Assembly: GCF_000330505.1 (NCBI RefSeq) | Contig: NW_004443763.1 | Coordinates: forward strand, 22,435 to 80,736 | DNA from: Entamoeba invadens IP1 | Taxonomy: Eukaryota; Evosea; Mastigamoebida; Endamoebidae | Direction of reading: 5' to 3' | DNA: 58,302 nt | Shown here: positions 1 through 11,824 of the stretch, piece after piece | Layout of the letters: each line of letters opens with the position of its first letter | How positions within the stretch are numbered: the first letter of the stretch is position 1 | The notes under the pieces: model-generated | Seen by the model: the letters and a program-made list of their open reading frames with translations, nothing else | Told to the model about the DNA's origin: nothing | The model's database searches: none | Program-made: the position numbers and the translations under genes

Positions 1-475
1 TATTTTTTGGAGTGTGTTTTATTATAATCAAATAATTTATTAAAATAATTATTTTTTGTTTATTTATTCAAAAAATAATAACTGTTATTTGAAAAGTCAA
101 AAAATAAATATAAAAATTGTCAATATAATATCAAAATAAAGTTATAATGTTTTAATTTGTTATATTATAATTAACCTTAACATAAAATAACATTCCTATT
201 ACAAACCAATTTTTAAAATAACAAATTATTATAAATACCCTTTTTATAAAAATAGATCGTAAACAAACTAAATATTTTTTATACAGCCAGTATTTTCATT
301 AATTACAGTGAAAATAACACAATAAAATAAGTCTTGAGACTGTATTTTTATTTTTGAATTCAACACCACAAGTTATTAAAATATTGAATCAAGTTTATTA
401 TTAGATAACATTGACAAATGAATATTTTTTGATGGTTGAAATTTATTTTTATCAATAAATTGATTTAAAATTGAT
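1..475. other. AT-rich sequence, no gene seen
   Basis: Very A+T-rich sequence with homopolymer runs and no open frame starting with ATG of useful length. It ends at the TA target dinucleotide of the MITE that begins at 478. I see no RNA gene or promoter here. Confidence 0.6.
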
Positions 476-477
476 TA

Positions 478-730
478 CAGTCAAAGGCGTCTATTTGTCG
501 TAATTATAATTGTCGAACTTGTTAATTGTCGCACAACTGGCCAATCATTTTGGTGTACGACAATTAAATATTTTGTTCTCGAATCTGTAACTTTTGTTGA
601 ATTAAAAACTAAATTTTTTATAAAAAATAAATTCCAATATTAAATAGATTTTTCTACAAAATTCACTCATTTATGACAAATAGATATTTTTTTTTCTGCT
701 GGATTTACGACAAATAGACGCCTTTGACTG
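478..730 (+). mobile_element. 253-bp Tc1/mariner-type MITE (copy 1)
   Basis: A short non-coding element flanked by the dinucleotide TA on each side (476-477 and 731-732). Its ends are inverted repeats: it opens with CAGTCAAAGGCGTCTATTTG and closes with the reverse complement, followed by TA. TA target duplications and CAGT-type ends are the hallmark of Tc1/mariner elements. A near-identical copy lies in the opposite orientation at 36284-36535, which fixes both boundaries. It has no coding capacity, so it would depend on a transposase encoded elsewhere. Confidence 0.9.
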
Positions 731-732
731 TA

Positions 733-3700
733 TTTTTTTTTAAAAAAAATGGTTATAATTTTATTATTTTTTATTATATACTTTTAATATATGTTGGTTG
801 TTACACACTCTACTATTATCTATTAAAAGTTCTCAACAAAAAAATTAATGAATCAAGTTTTTAGTTTTTTAAGTTATTTTTTGAGTTACATCACAAATTC
901 AATACATTTTAAATAATAATAATATATATAATAATCTTGGACGAATTTAGAATTTTTGGCATCAATATCTACTGTGCCTTTTTTATTTGAATCTTTATTT
1001 TTCAGTAAAATGTTGTAATTTAAAAACTCGGCCGTTTTCATAAAATTTTAGATGTAATGCTTTGATACGTTTCAAACAGTTTTACACTTTGTACATAGTT
1101 GTTGCAAACAAAAAGCCAAAAGAGATTTTAAATTAAATCTCTGATGTCATTTAGATAAGTATTTCAATACCCATTGTGAATGTCATGTTAATCATCAGCA
1201 TATTATTATTATTTGCACTCACAAAATCAACTGATTATATATTCAAGTTTTTTTCAAAATTAAGTTAAATTATCTAAATATTGTCTGGCTTAATATATTT
1301 GTGTAATATCTTATTTTTATGAAGATACAAAATACCTTTTGATAAATTCTTAATTATTTTGATGAGAATTTCCATATTAATTTCATTATTTTTTGTTTTT
1401 ATGTTATCTTGTAAATATCAAAAGTGTAATAATTAGGTGACCTTACATATGCTTATTTGTATTAACATAATATTATAAGAGTGAACGATATGGTCATTTT
1501 AAACTTGTCAAGCATTTCAACTTCTTTTCTAACTTAACAAGTCCACTTATATTGTTATTTAGTTTTATAATTACATAATTTGGTATTTTGATGTTTTTAT
1601 ACAAATTGATTTTGTTAATTGAAAATTGAAGTCATGGTTTCCATTAGTATATATTTCAAAATATATTTTTTTTAAAAAAATAAAGTTATATTGAGTGTCA
1701 AATATATACAGGGTGTCATTGCTTAATAAATAAAAATTCAATTGGTTGTTTTGATAAATTGGTTATATAATCAAGATTCATGTTCTTTTTAATTTTTAAA
1801 TTGAAGAAGTTGGTTGTCAGAAAACCAAATTCTATTCTTCATGTTTTCAAAAAAACACCAAAACAAACAAAAACATAATTATTTTAAAAACGCAAGTCTT
1901 TATCACAACATCGACCAGAATTTTCCAGTCTTCTTCGCCTAGTCCAAGGTTCGTAAAATTTGGCGAAAAAAAGTCTGGACTCATCAACTACCATTTGTTA
2001 TTTTGACAAAAGCTTCTATCAAACTAATCTATAATTATTAAAACCATTAACCAATGTGCTTAAACACATTGTTGTCAATTACTTTCAAACAAAAAAAATG
2101 ATTATTAATTCATTCATTTGTGTTAATTAAATTATTTTACTTTATCATCAAATCAATGATTTAACTCAAAATTGATTCTTTGAGTGTGTTTTTTGATGCT
2201 CAAGTATAAAGTTGAACAAAAAACATTGAATTAATTTTTATTTAAACAATAAGTATTTTTTGTTTTTGTTTAATATTTAAACAATTCTTCATTTTATGAA
2301 AAAAAGTCTGACACCCAATAATTACGCTATTTGTATATTGCAAAATAAAGTTTATTAAAAACAAAAGTAAAAAGCTTTCATAACCCGTTTAACAAATTAG
2401 TTATTATAACTATTTTAGTTTTCACATAGTAAATGAGTTTATGTATTATTGGTATAAACATTAATTCAAATTTATTTTTTATTGTCGTTATTAACCCATT
2501 ATTATCTCATAATTGTTTTAGATAATGTTGTAATTGATTTTATTTATATAATGAAAAATAAAAGCTATTTGATAAAGTTTTGACATTCATGTTGTAAGTT
2601 ATATATTGATTTCCTTTGCAAATTTTAAAAACAAATTATGTTTTACTGTTTTATATTTTAACTGGAATTCATCTGTCACAATGTGAAAGAATTTATCCAA
2701 TATTATTATTAATGTCTGTCCATTAACCTTTTTTATTTCTTTAGTCGTTTTAAGAATAAAAATGTTCCCAACTTAAAGGGAAAAGCATGCCTCGGAAAAA
2801 TTTGCTTTTCAAGAAAAAAAGACTGAAGAGGCTGTTTTTTGCGGCAAAAAAATCGTCTTTGGTAAAGCCATTTTTAAAAATACGAAAATAAACGGGACAT
2901 TAGGTTATATTGAATTGTGATTCCAGAAGATTCAATAATTTTTATCAAATTGTTTTTGATAAATTAACAATTTATAAATACTTATCGATTTTTTATGTTT
3001 TATTAGCACAATAAAAAAACATAATATAAATTAACGAAAAGATAAATTTAACATATGAATTTTATTAACATATTTTCTTGTATAATTAACACACCGAAAT
3101 AATTAAATTAATTAACGAAAAAAATAATTAACAATTTAAAAATATTTATCGATTTTTATTGTCAAATTAACACAGCGAAAATTTACAAATAATTTAACTC
3201 AATCAAAATTAACATCTTACTATTATTAACGTTTTTACATGTTAAATTAACAAACTAAAATGTAAATAATTAACGATAATTCAATAAAAAATGTGTATTT
3301 CAAATAAATTACATTGTACAATATCTGTTTGTAATTACAAACATTTATTTGTAATTATTAATCAAATATTTTATTTGTTACAGAATCGACGGAGTAAAAT
3401 ATTTAAAACCACAATTAAACAAACATTATTTGATAATTAAACAATACTGTTTCATTGAAATTATATTTCAAAGAATGACTTGTTATAAATATTTATTTTA
3501 TTATAAATTATAAACATAAAAAATGAATAAAATGATATCATGTGCATGATCAACATATAAGACTATGGTCATTTTTCAACATGGAATAAAATTTGCATCA
3601 AAATTAACAACATTTTTTATAATGATAAATCATTTGTGTTAGAAAAAAATTATTATTTTAAACTTTTCAATATATCTTTCAACCTGTTTATAATTTTGTT

Positions 3701-5622
3701 GATACTTATTAATGTACAACATAATTGTTTTAGTATTGTATATTTAATTCTGAATTATATTGTTAAAATAAATGTATTGTAAAATATATAGCATTGGTCA
3801 TTCAACGTGCCAAACAATGACGATATAAGCAGTTGATTTGTCTGGAAAAAATACATTTTAACAAACAGTTAGTTAATAATGACATCAATAAAAAACATGA
3901 TTATAACTTCTTTTGTATTTTAATGAACAACAAAAACACCAAATTGAAAAATATAAAACATTGTAACAGTCCATTTGTTTCAAATCATAAACCAATAGAA
4001 GTTTACGCTTTACTTTGTTTAAACATCAAAAACACAACAATAAATTTAATTTTCATTATATGGACATTAATATTTAAATAAGGTAAAACAATTTGTGTAT
4101 AAATATATCATTTAAAACAGCTTATATTTTACATATATATACGTTGAAATCAATAAACACGAAATTGTGACTTTTATGTATTTTAACTTGATTTTTTTGT
4201 AAAAAAACATTTTGACATTTAAACAAAAGTGGGTAAATTCATTACTGATTCAACTTCAATACATATTTGTTGTTTAAAAACATTTCGTTGACAACATACC
4301 AACAACAATATTGAAATATGTTAACAAAAAATACACAACTATAGTTTTTAATTCATGTTAATTCTTAGACTACTAAAAAAGATTTTAATGTTTTATGTAC
4401 ACGTTTAAGTGAGTCGCAAGTAAAATCCTAAAATTTGTGTAAACTGTGATACTTTTTTAATTTTACTGTTATCTTTTAAACTTTTAGTTTTATGTTACAT
4501 TTTTACACATCGTAAAGTTACCACTTTTAAAATTTTAGGCTGTTTTTAAATCACCAGTGTAGCAATAAACGGTAAAACCCAATACACCAACTGTTGTTAT
4601 CAAATTAATGAAAATTACTAATTAATAAATGCTTCCATTTTAATTAATTATAATAGTTGTAGTATTATCAAAATATACATGTTCACTTTTTGTGTTGTAA
4701 TATAAAAAATGATAAAAAGATTGTTAAAAAAATATTTGGATTAATATCTCGCTTGCACATGATTTTCAACAAAAAACTGTTGATATGAAAATTGAGGATA
4801 TGGAAGTGATTGCACAATGAAATTATTAACAATTGTTTATGTTTGATTTTTCTTTGTATTAACAAATCGTCAAAGCAAACACATATAATTACAATTAATA
4901 ATTGAAAATAACAATGTCATTAACAGTCATTATTCATTCAATAATTCAATTTTACAATTCAATTTGAATTAACAAATATGTATATCTATTATTAATATAT
5001 TTAAACTTTTAATTGTGTTGATAACTTTGTTATGTGAATAATTGGAAAACACCTTTTACTAAAAGTTAATAAATGTATAATTATTCAAAATAAATTTTAA
5101 TGATATCAAAATATAAATCAAAAAATAACAGAAATGGTCAATTGAAATATTTAATTTCGATTTGATTATAACTGTATATATTGTTAATCGTATGTGTATT
5201 AACGTAAAACAGACTATTTTAAAATTATATAAATATAAAACTTGCAAACTTTTTTGTTGTTAAAAGTTTGGCATCAAACATAAACTGTTAGATTCGAATA
5301 TAATTAATATGATTTATTTTTACAACAAATTTTTATTATTGAAAATGTGTATATCTGTATTAATAAGTATATCATGTAAACTGAATACCTCGACTACTAA
5401 TAGGTTATAAACCATTATTGATTAAATATTAATTATTGGATTTTAAAAAACAATAAAGAAAATATAAATGATGTGATTGTTTTGAAATTGATAATTGATA
5501 TCTGATGTGCCTGTTTAATTTATTAATAAATCATTTTTTTGTTTATCAACTACAATAACTTTTAGATGTATGAAATTTTATAAAACTTGTAACAACTCGA
5601 ATGTTTTAAAAAGAAAGAAAAA
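733..5622. other. AT-rich region, only repeat fragments seen
   Basis: Almost 5 kb without a convincing gene. The few ORFs are short, lack a proper ATG or are of biased A+T composition. Two slightly less A+T-rich spots stand out. At about 1890-1985 an imperfect inverted repeat pairs cagtcttcttcgcc with ggcgaaaaaaagtctg. At 2785-2880 a 34-codon lysine-rich ATG ORF starts inside a 20-bp sequence that recurs inverted at 7197-7216. These look like fragments of old dispersed repeats rather than genes. Confidence 0.5.
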
Positions 5623-5862
5623 ATGCAACCAACAGTCAAGAAATTACTTTTATTTTGTTATTTAATTTTATATATTACAACAACACTTGGAATTCAATTA
5701 TGTTACGTCAAACTATTTAATCGGGCTTACATGATACCGAGAATTTACATTTCTGAACTGTCTCATCTTTTCTTTTTTGGTTTCATGTTATTGGTAATTC
5801 AGTTAGTGTTTATTTTCAGATTATGCCTTTTTGTAACTATATATTTAATACAATGTTTTTAA
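5623..5862 (+). CDS. Small hydrophobic ORF, doubtful
   Basis: A 79-codon ATG ORF in the middle of AT-rich sequence. The product would have an N-terminal hydrophobic segment (about residues 6-24) after a short basic start, and a second long hydrophobic stretch (about 48-76). I recognise no family. U-rich random sequence tends to encode hydrophobic residues, so the membrane-like pattern is weak evidence by itself. It could be a remnant of a membrane-protein gene or chance. Confidence 0.15.
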   Translation: MQPTVKKLLLFCYLILYITTTLGIQLCYVKLFNRAYMIPRIYISELSHLFFFGFMLLVIQLVFIFRLCLFVTIYLIQCF

Positions 5863-7196
5863 TATATTTTTGACAGATATTCCAGAATATTACTTGTAAA
5901 AGAAGAGTAACATAATTGTTTGAATCAACAATAGTCATTAAGATTATAAGTTGTAAAAAATCACATATCAATTACAAGTGTATATTATTAAAAAAATACA
6001 TCGACAGTTTTTAGTCTACAATATTATAAAGCAAATATTACTCTAAAATACCACATACAAATAATACAGCTACGACTATTGTGTTAATAACGGGTTATTA
6101 ATAACAAATTTTTGTTGCATGTTTGATGAAATTTCAATTATTAAATTGATAACAAAATAATAATTTAATAAGTTATTATATATATTTTATTAAATAAAAC
6201 TATAATAATTTTATAATAAATTATTATTCAATTAAACTATAAAAATATAAAATAGTTAATTATAACAATTATTGTTACAAACTTATAGTTAAGTTATTAT
6301 TAATTTTAATAATAAATAAAAATATAATCCCATAATGTTATTTTAAAATAGTAATTCATTTAATAACACAATGAAAACACAGTAATAAAATAATTGAAGT
6401 GTTCTTAAGGTGTGTTTGGTTAAAAACGTTTTTCTTCATGTCAATAATTAATAATAAAAATTGTTAATAAAAAATATTATAATTTGTTATAAAATAAATA
6501 TAATTACAGGTTAAATAAATAATATAATACATGTCAAGAATGTTCACATAAACTAAAGAATAAACAAAATTTAATTGTAATAATGGTAACTATAATAATT
6601 AAATAAATGGTTATAATTACTGTTTTATTAAACTATTTCGAATTTATTTAACACTATTTTATTTGAATTAAATATTATTTAATTATATCAAAATGATTCA
6701 ATTTATTATACTTTTAGTTTTTTGTTAATTTTATTTAAAAATTTATGTTCAGAATGAATTTAAATTATTAAATTATAGATTAATAATAATTTATTATTAG
6801 TTTAATTTTTTTTAGGTTTATTTGTGACTTTATTTTACTATTAATATTTAGTTGTTATTAATTTCTTATATAGTTTTTATAAATGTATAAATTTGTTTTT
6901 AGAAAATGTTATTTAATTGTTTTTGACAAAATGTATTATTTCATAATATATTATTTATTACATAATATGATACATAAATTCATTGTCGTAAATTAAACAT
7001 TAGTTAAGATATCGTTAATTATATTATATTGTTATAATAAATTTGTATAATTTATTATAACATGTATATACTATAACAATTAACCAGTTGTTAATAGTTT
7101 CAAAACTAATCGTATTTACTATCAAACTATTTTAATATTCTAAGGATGAGGTGAGTTTTATTTTAATTTGCCAAAAAATATTTTAGTGCAAAAAAA
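5863..7196. other. AT-rich sequence, no gene seen
   Basis: Extremely A+T-rich, with long runs of A and T and no ORF. It ends at an inverted copy (7197-7216) of a 20-bp sequence also present at 2785-2804. Confidence 0.55.
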
Positions 7197-7216
7197 CAAA
7201 TTTTTCCGAGGCATGC

Positions 7217-7483
7217 ATTGTGTGTTGAATATTAAAAACTGCTTTTATTCATTGAAATTTGTTCTGGTCACGTGAAAGAAAAATTTCTTCACGTTTTTCA
7301 TTTCTGGTCTTTTGGAAACAATTCATTTTACAACAAAAAAATATATTTTACTATTTGAATCAGCGTTCCAAAGTTAAAATAATACATTTAAGTTTTTAGA
7401 AACAAAATAATAAAACATTTTTTCACAACGATATTCTTCACATTCTAATTATATTAAAATTTTTAATTTTTTATTTATATATA
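7217..7483. repeat. Duplicate of the thioredoxin-gene 5' flank
   Basis: This stretch aligns along its length with 21746-22002, the upstream flank of the minus-strand thioredoxin gene. Shared blocks include ttctggtcac, ggtcttttggaaacaattca and tttacaacaaaaaa, in the same order. The coding part that should follow toward lower coordinates is absent; the similarity stops where the start codon would be. It is therefore the truncated 5' remnant of another thioredoxin copy. The mariner-like element at 7484 inserted into its distal end. Confidence 0.75.
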
Positions 7484-7514
7484 CAGGGGTGAAACTGAAG
7501 GTATAAATTTGAAA

Positions 7515-10500
7515 CAGGGCTCCCCAAATTTGGTTAAAAGGCGAGTTAAAAAATGATGATTTTTTATTGTTTCAAAAAGTAAATAACAAAATTAATTAAA
7601 AAACATTTATTTGATTTTGTTATTGGTTATAAAAAAAACACGAATCAAGACTAAAATTACATAAGAGAAAGCCTACTTTGCGTCATTTTAATAAATTTTG
7701 CAGACAAACGAATATCTGCAGTTTTTACTTTCATGTTTATTTTGTTAGCATAGCGATAAAAAGAAAACAAAGATTCCACACACGAAGATGTAGGAATAAG
7801 GCTAACTACAAGAAAAATAAGTTCTGAACATCTAAGAAAGTTTTCATGACCAAATAATTGTAGTGCATCCAGAAGGCTGAATTTACATATTTTGTTTTTT
7901 GAGTTAGTATCAATAAACTTTTTCACGTCTTCTATGTTTGAATCAATAAGTGTTTTTAAATTGTGAGTTCTATTTCTAAATAGTCTAAAGTGTTATTTAC
8001 AAACATGGTGTCTTCGCGAATATATTTTTCAGGGAAATTGAAACAGTCCAAATATATATCCAAATTTTGATAAACCCCAAGTTCTGTTTTAACAGAGGAA
8101 AGTTTCTTTGAATCTGCTTTAAATTTTACACACGTAGAATTACAAAACCTGATGTTCAAAGCATTAATAAACTCTGAAATAATATTTTTACACGACGATG
8201 AAAAAACAATTGGAGCTTTAAACGGCAAAAAACGATTTACTGAATAGAAAGAGTCAAAACATCCATTCGAAGCATCAGACATTTTTACATTCAAATTGTT
8301 GATTAACTCAGTGACACGCAAATACTCTTCGTTTATTAATCCAAACTTTTCTTGCATTTTATCACAACAAACTTTTGTAATATTCAAAATATCATAATAA
8401 AATCCGGCGAAAGCAAGGAACATTGTATCTTTTACGTCAAAATAATTAATACGTCTCCCCAAAAACACGAAATAATTAATATCACTTTTTGCCTTTTCCA
8501 ATTCTACGTTGTTGCACTTTGGAAGTCCTGCCTTGTATTGGTCAATAAGAATGGTATTAATTTTCTTATAAATGTCAAGTTCTCTAAAAAACAAATCGAA
8601 GTCTTTAAAGTTGTTGATCAATTTATCAACTATTAACTCGTGATAACACCATCTTGTGTTACTCATGGTGGGTACATGTACATGTTCAATGTAATCGTCT
8701 TTGCTTCACCAAAACGCGTTCCATTGAGTTATTGTAACATCGCTACATATCACTTTGAGAATTGCCAAAAGAACTCTTCCATCTGCTGTATTCCAAAGAA
8801 ATTCCTCAGTCACGTTTAATCGATGGCAAAAACAGTAATGTGACATATAAGTATTAAGCGTTAATTCACTCGCCATTTCTTTGATACCATTTTCAATGTG
8901 TTCTTTTATAAGATTCCGTTTCGCAATACCAATAAGTGTAGAAACCCCTCCTTTCCAACCCACCATTTGAGTACATCCATCACTTGTACAAAACACACAC
9001 TTTACAAGTGGAGCATCAAAAAGTTTTAGTGCGTCCAGTACCCATTTAGTGATATTTGCTGCTGTAGTTCTTTCGAATAGTTCACCCAAAACAAGCTTCT
9101 TTTGAGCAACAACAAAATTGTCAAAACTAAATCTACAGATAAGACCAATAATTTCAGAACCATTTTTGTGTGTTGTATCTATAGCAATCCCATAGCAAAC
9201 ACAATTTTTGAACATTTGAACAATTTCTTCCTTGTCTTCTTTTCCTAACAAAGTTACAACCTTAAGATTTGTTGTATGGCTAATATGGATTCTTGGAAAA
9301 AGTATGTTTTGATTTTTTTCATCTAGAAAAAGTGAAATAAATATATCAACAATTTAAGCAACAGCAACAGTCTGTTTTTGAGACATCCCAACTGCATTTT
9401 CTATTGTACCAACCATTAAAGTAAATATTTTGCTTCGAACAGAAAGAGCAGCAGAAGTTTCTTTACTTGTAATTGGGTTTGGAGGTACAAATTTATCAAC
9501 CAAACTTTTGACTATTTCCAAAGTACACACATTTTCTGTTAAAAGTCTGTGAGTTTCTTTGGATATTTTTTCGTACAATTCCAACGACTTGGATTTAACC
9601 GACTTTATAGTTTCATTGTTATTTTGATTAGTTATAATTGAAGTGCACGTTGTAATAGAACTTTCTTTTAATTCACATTCTTGAGTCTGGTTTGCATTCT
9701 CTTTAAATGCATCTTCAATTTTTATTGGAGTTGTGTTTACACTTTCTGTTTCTCTATGTTCAAATAAAACAACATCACAACTGTTTTTATTAATAAAACA
9801 GTTTGAAATTTCACAATCCATTAAACAATTATGTGTTTGTTCATTATCTTTTTCAAACGTAGTGGGGTGTTCTTTATTTTCACAATTCATTGCTTCATTA
9901 TCGTATTTTATATTTTCTATATCAATGTCACAATTCTTATCATCTTCAATCATTTTATCCAAATAATTAACATTGTTAGTATTACAACTTTTTAATTTCA
10001 TACTTATTGTGTTACCCAAAGTGTTCATATAATTACAACCATCCAATTCAATAGAACACATTGAATGTGTCTTTTTAGGACGTTTGTGTACATTTTCAAC
10101 CAAATAAATTTCCACTGCCTTTTGAGCCTCTTTCAAATAAAGTTCTCGTCTTATTTTAAAATCTTCTTCAAACACCTTTAATTTTGGTATACTAAATTCG
10201 GAACATGATTCAAAGTGTTTTAAATTGCAGTTTTTTCCAAAACAACGGGAACAAAAGGGACAATAATAAGTTGTTTTGAACCCGTTATAAATCGTAATCG
10301 TTTTGTATTTATGCAAATTATTTTTTGCGTTTTGAATGCGCCGATTTTTTGAATCTCGTTTTTGTCTGGGTGTTTTGTCCATTTATTTATTCAGTTTAGT
10401 TTGGTTTGTTTTTTTTAATTTTAATGTATTTTTTACATTTAAGAAATCAGGAAAAATATTTTTTTTGTTTGACATAATTTATATTTAATGATAAAAATGT

Positions 10501-10756
10501 TATAATTGTATCAATACAAATATTTTTTTTATGAATGAAGAAATGTATGTATTCACTCATATTTTTAAATACAACCAATAAAAAGTTTGAAAAAGAAAAA
10601 ACATAATACAAGTAAAACAACCAAAATAGCGGGAAATTTTATACATGCAAAAAACATCTTTTTTTCTGATCAAATTGATAAAAAATTGGTTTTTATTACT
10701 TTTTTTCGACTAAAAACCTAAACTCGCCCTTTAGCGGATAAATTTGGGGAGCCCTG
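7515..10756 (-). mobile_element. hAT-family DNA transposon (3.24 kb, decayed)
   Basis: Terminal inverted repeats begin CAGGGCTCCCCAAATTT on both strands (17 identical bases, then a diverged extension ending GGCGAG). The insertion is flanked by the direct repeat TTTGAAA (7508-7514 and 10757-10763). Comparison with the undisturbed right repeat of the host element shows that only these 7 bases were duplicated; hAT elements usually duplicate 8. The interior carries one transposase gene on the minus strand with in-frame stops and a frameshift. Confidence 0.92.
7657..10382 (-). pseudogene. hAT transposase, inactivated
   Basis: Reading from the ATG at 10382 there is one intronless frame broken by TAA at 9354-9356, TGA at 8706-8708 and a frameshift near 7960. 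The first three segments (10382-9354, 9353-8706, 8705-7956) share a frame, so the two stops are simple nonsense changes. The product starts with a zinc-finger-like motif (YYCPFC with later C and H/C ligands, about residues 37-58) and a long acidic and asparagine-rich linker. The hAT catalytic core follows: IAIDTTHK, then CTSDG with QMVG, then SHYCFCHRLNV, then TRW. It closes with the hAT C-terminal dimerisation motif (PTSSCVESLFSFY). Domain order and the element's ends together make the family secure. It cannot now encode an active enzyme, but the lesions are few. Confidence 0.9.
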
Positions 10757-11824
10757 TTTGAAAGCGGATGTATTAATTTAGGGTTTTTGATGCCAAATTT
10801 GGCATTTTTCTAGGTTTTATGATTCGTAAATTAAGCCAACCCCTTTGATTTGAATTTGGCAATGAAAAACAATGCAAAAAAAATGAAAAGAATCAATAAT
10901 TATGTTTTGTAACGATTCCAACTAATTAATATTTTAATAGTATTTTAATTATATCAATGGTTATATAATAATTCATCATGGATTTGTGTGTTTTTAATAA
11001 TCAGCTAAAGTTAAAAAATGAATCAATGGTAATAATTGTTATAATTAAACCATTATAAACAGTTAACGATGTTTTATAGTTTTGTTATTATTCAAATGTA
11101 TTTTCAGGGTTTAAGACAAAAGACAACCTGTTCACAACTTGATAAATATTTTAAGTGTGTTTAAACATGTGGGTGAGTATTGGCTTTATGGTTTGTTTGT
11201 TTATTTATTTATTATCAACGCAGTTATTACAAATTTGTTTTATTAACATATAGATTAATTAATGTGGCTCTATGAAGCACTTTGGTTTGTGTTTTTCATA
11301 CTCAGGCCGGTCTTGAAGGACGTGAAACACAACCCAAAGTATCGTAAATCATTTTTATGTCGAGTGTTGTTTGAATAATAACAAAATAATGAAAAATTTA
11401 TTATAAACATGAATAAAAAAATGTTTAGTAAATATTTGATATTGTTATAATTTCTTGAGTTGAAATTTATAATAAATTTTATAATTTTGTAACTATAATA
11501 TTAACTATATTTTCCTTTTCCAAAAATCGTGACTGTGTTGGAAATAGTGGTTTTTGTCCAATTTTACTTGTTTTTTGTTGTAGTTATATTGATTTAAATG
11601 GCTCAAATTTAATGTTTTACATGTTAGTTAATTTTTAGTTAATAAATTGAAAGAAAATGAACCCTAAATTAATATATTCGCTTTCAAATTAATACCTTCA
11701 TTTTCACCCCTGTACAAATCAATAAATATAATCCGAAATTTGAAGAAAAACAAAAAGGAAAATACAATAATCTTAAAAATATGTTTATATATGTCTATTA
11801 GAATATATTCAGCCTGTTAAATGT

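Larger units (their letters stand above)
7484..11712. mobile_element. Tc1/mariner-like non-autonomous element with an hAT inside
   Basis: The outer element is bounded by TA on both sides (7482-7483 and 11713-11714). Its ends are inverted repeats of about 52 bp that open with CAGGGGTGAAA, then TGAAGGTAT, then TTTGAAAGCG and TATTAATTTAGGGTT. The left repeat is split after TTTGAAA by an hAT insertion, and its inner part resumes at 10757. Removing the hAT and one 7-bp duplication leaves an element of about 980 bp with no ORF, so it was non-autonomous. Internal hairpins lie at 10790-10820 and 11279-11340. TA duplication argues for Tc1/mariner despite a GGGG start that is also common in hAT elements. 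Confidence 0.8.

Noticed and set aside
9352..9356. Possible intron between the first two hAT transposase segments
   Set aside because: The segments share the same frame across a single TAA, and no GTTTGT-like donor is present, so a nonsense mutation is simpler.
7484..11712. Idea that the outer element is hAT because it begins CAGGGGTGAAA
   Set aside because: Only TA is duplicated at its borders; the eight-base flanks do not match, so a Tc1/mariner-type element fits better.
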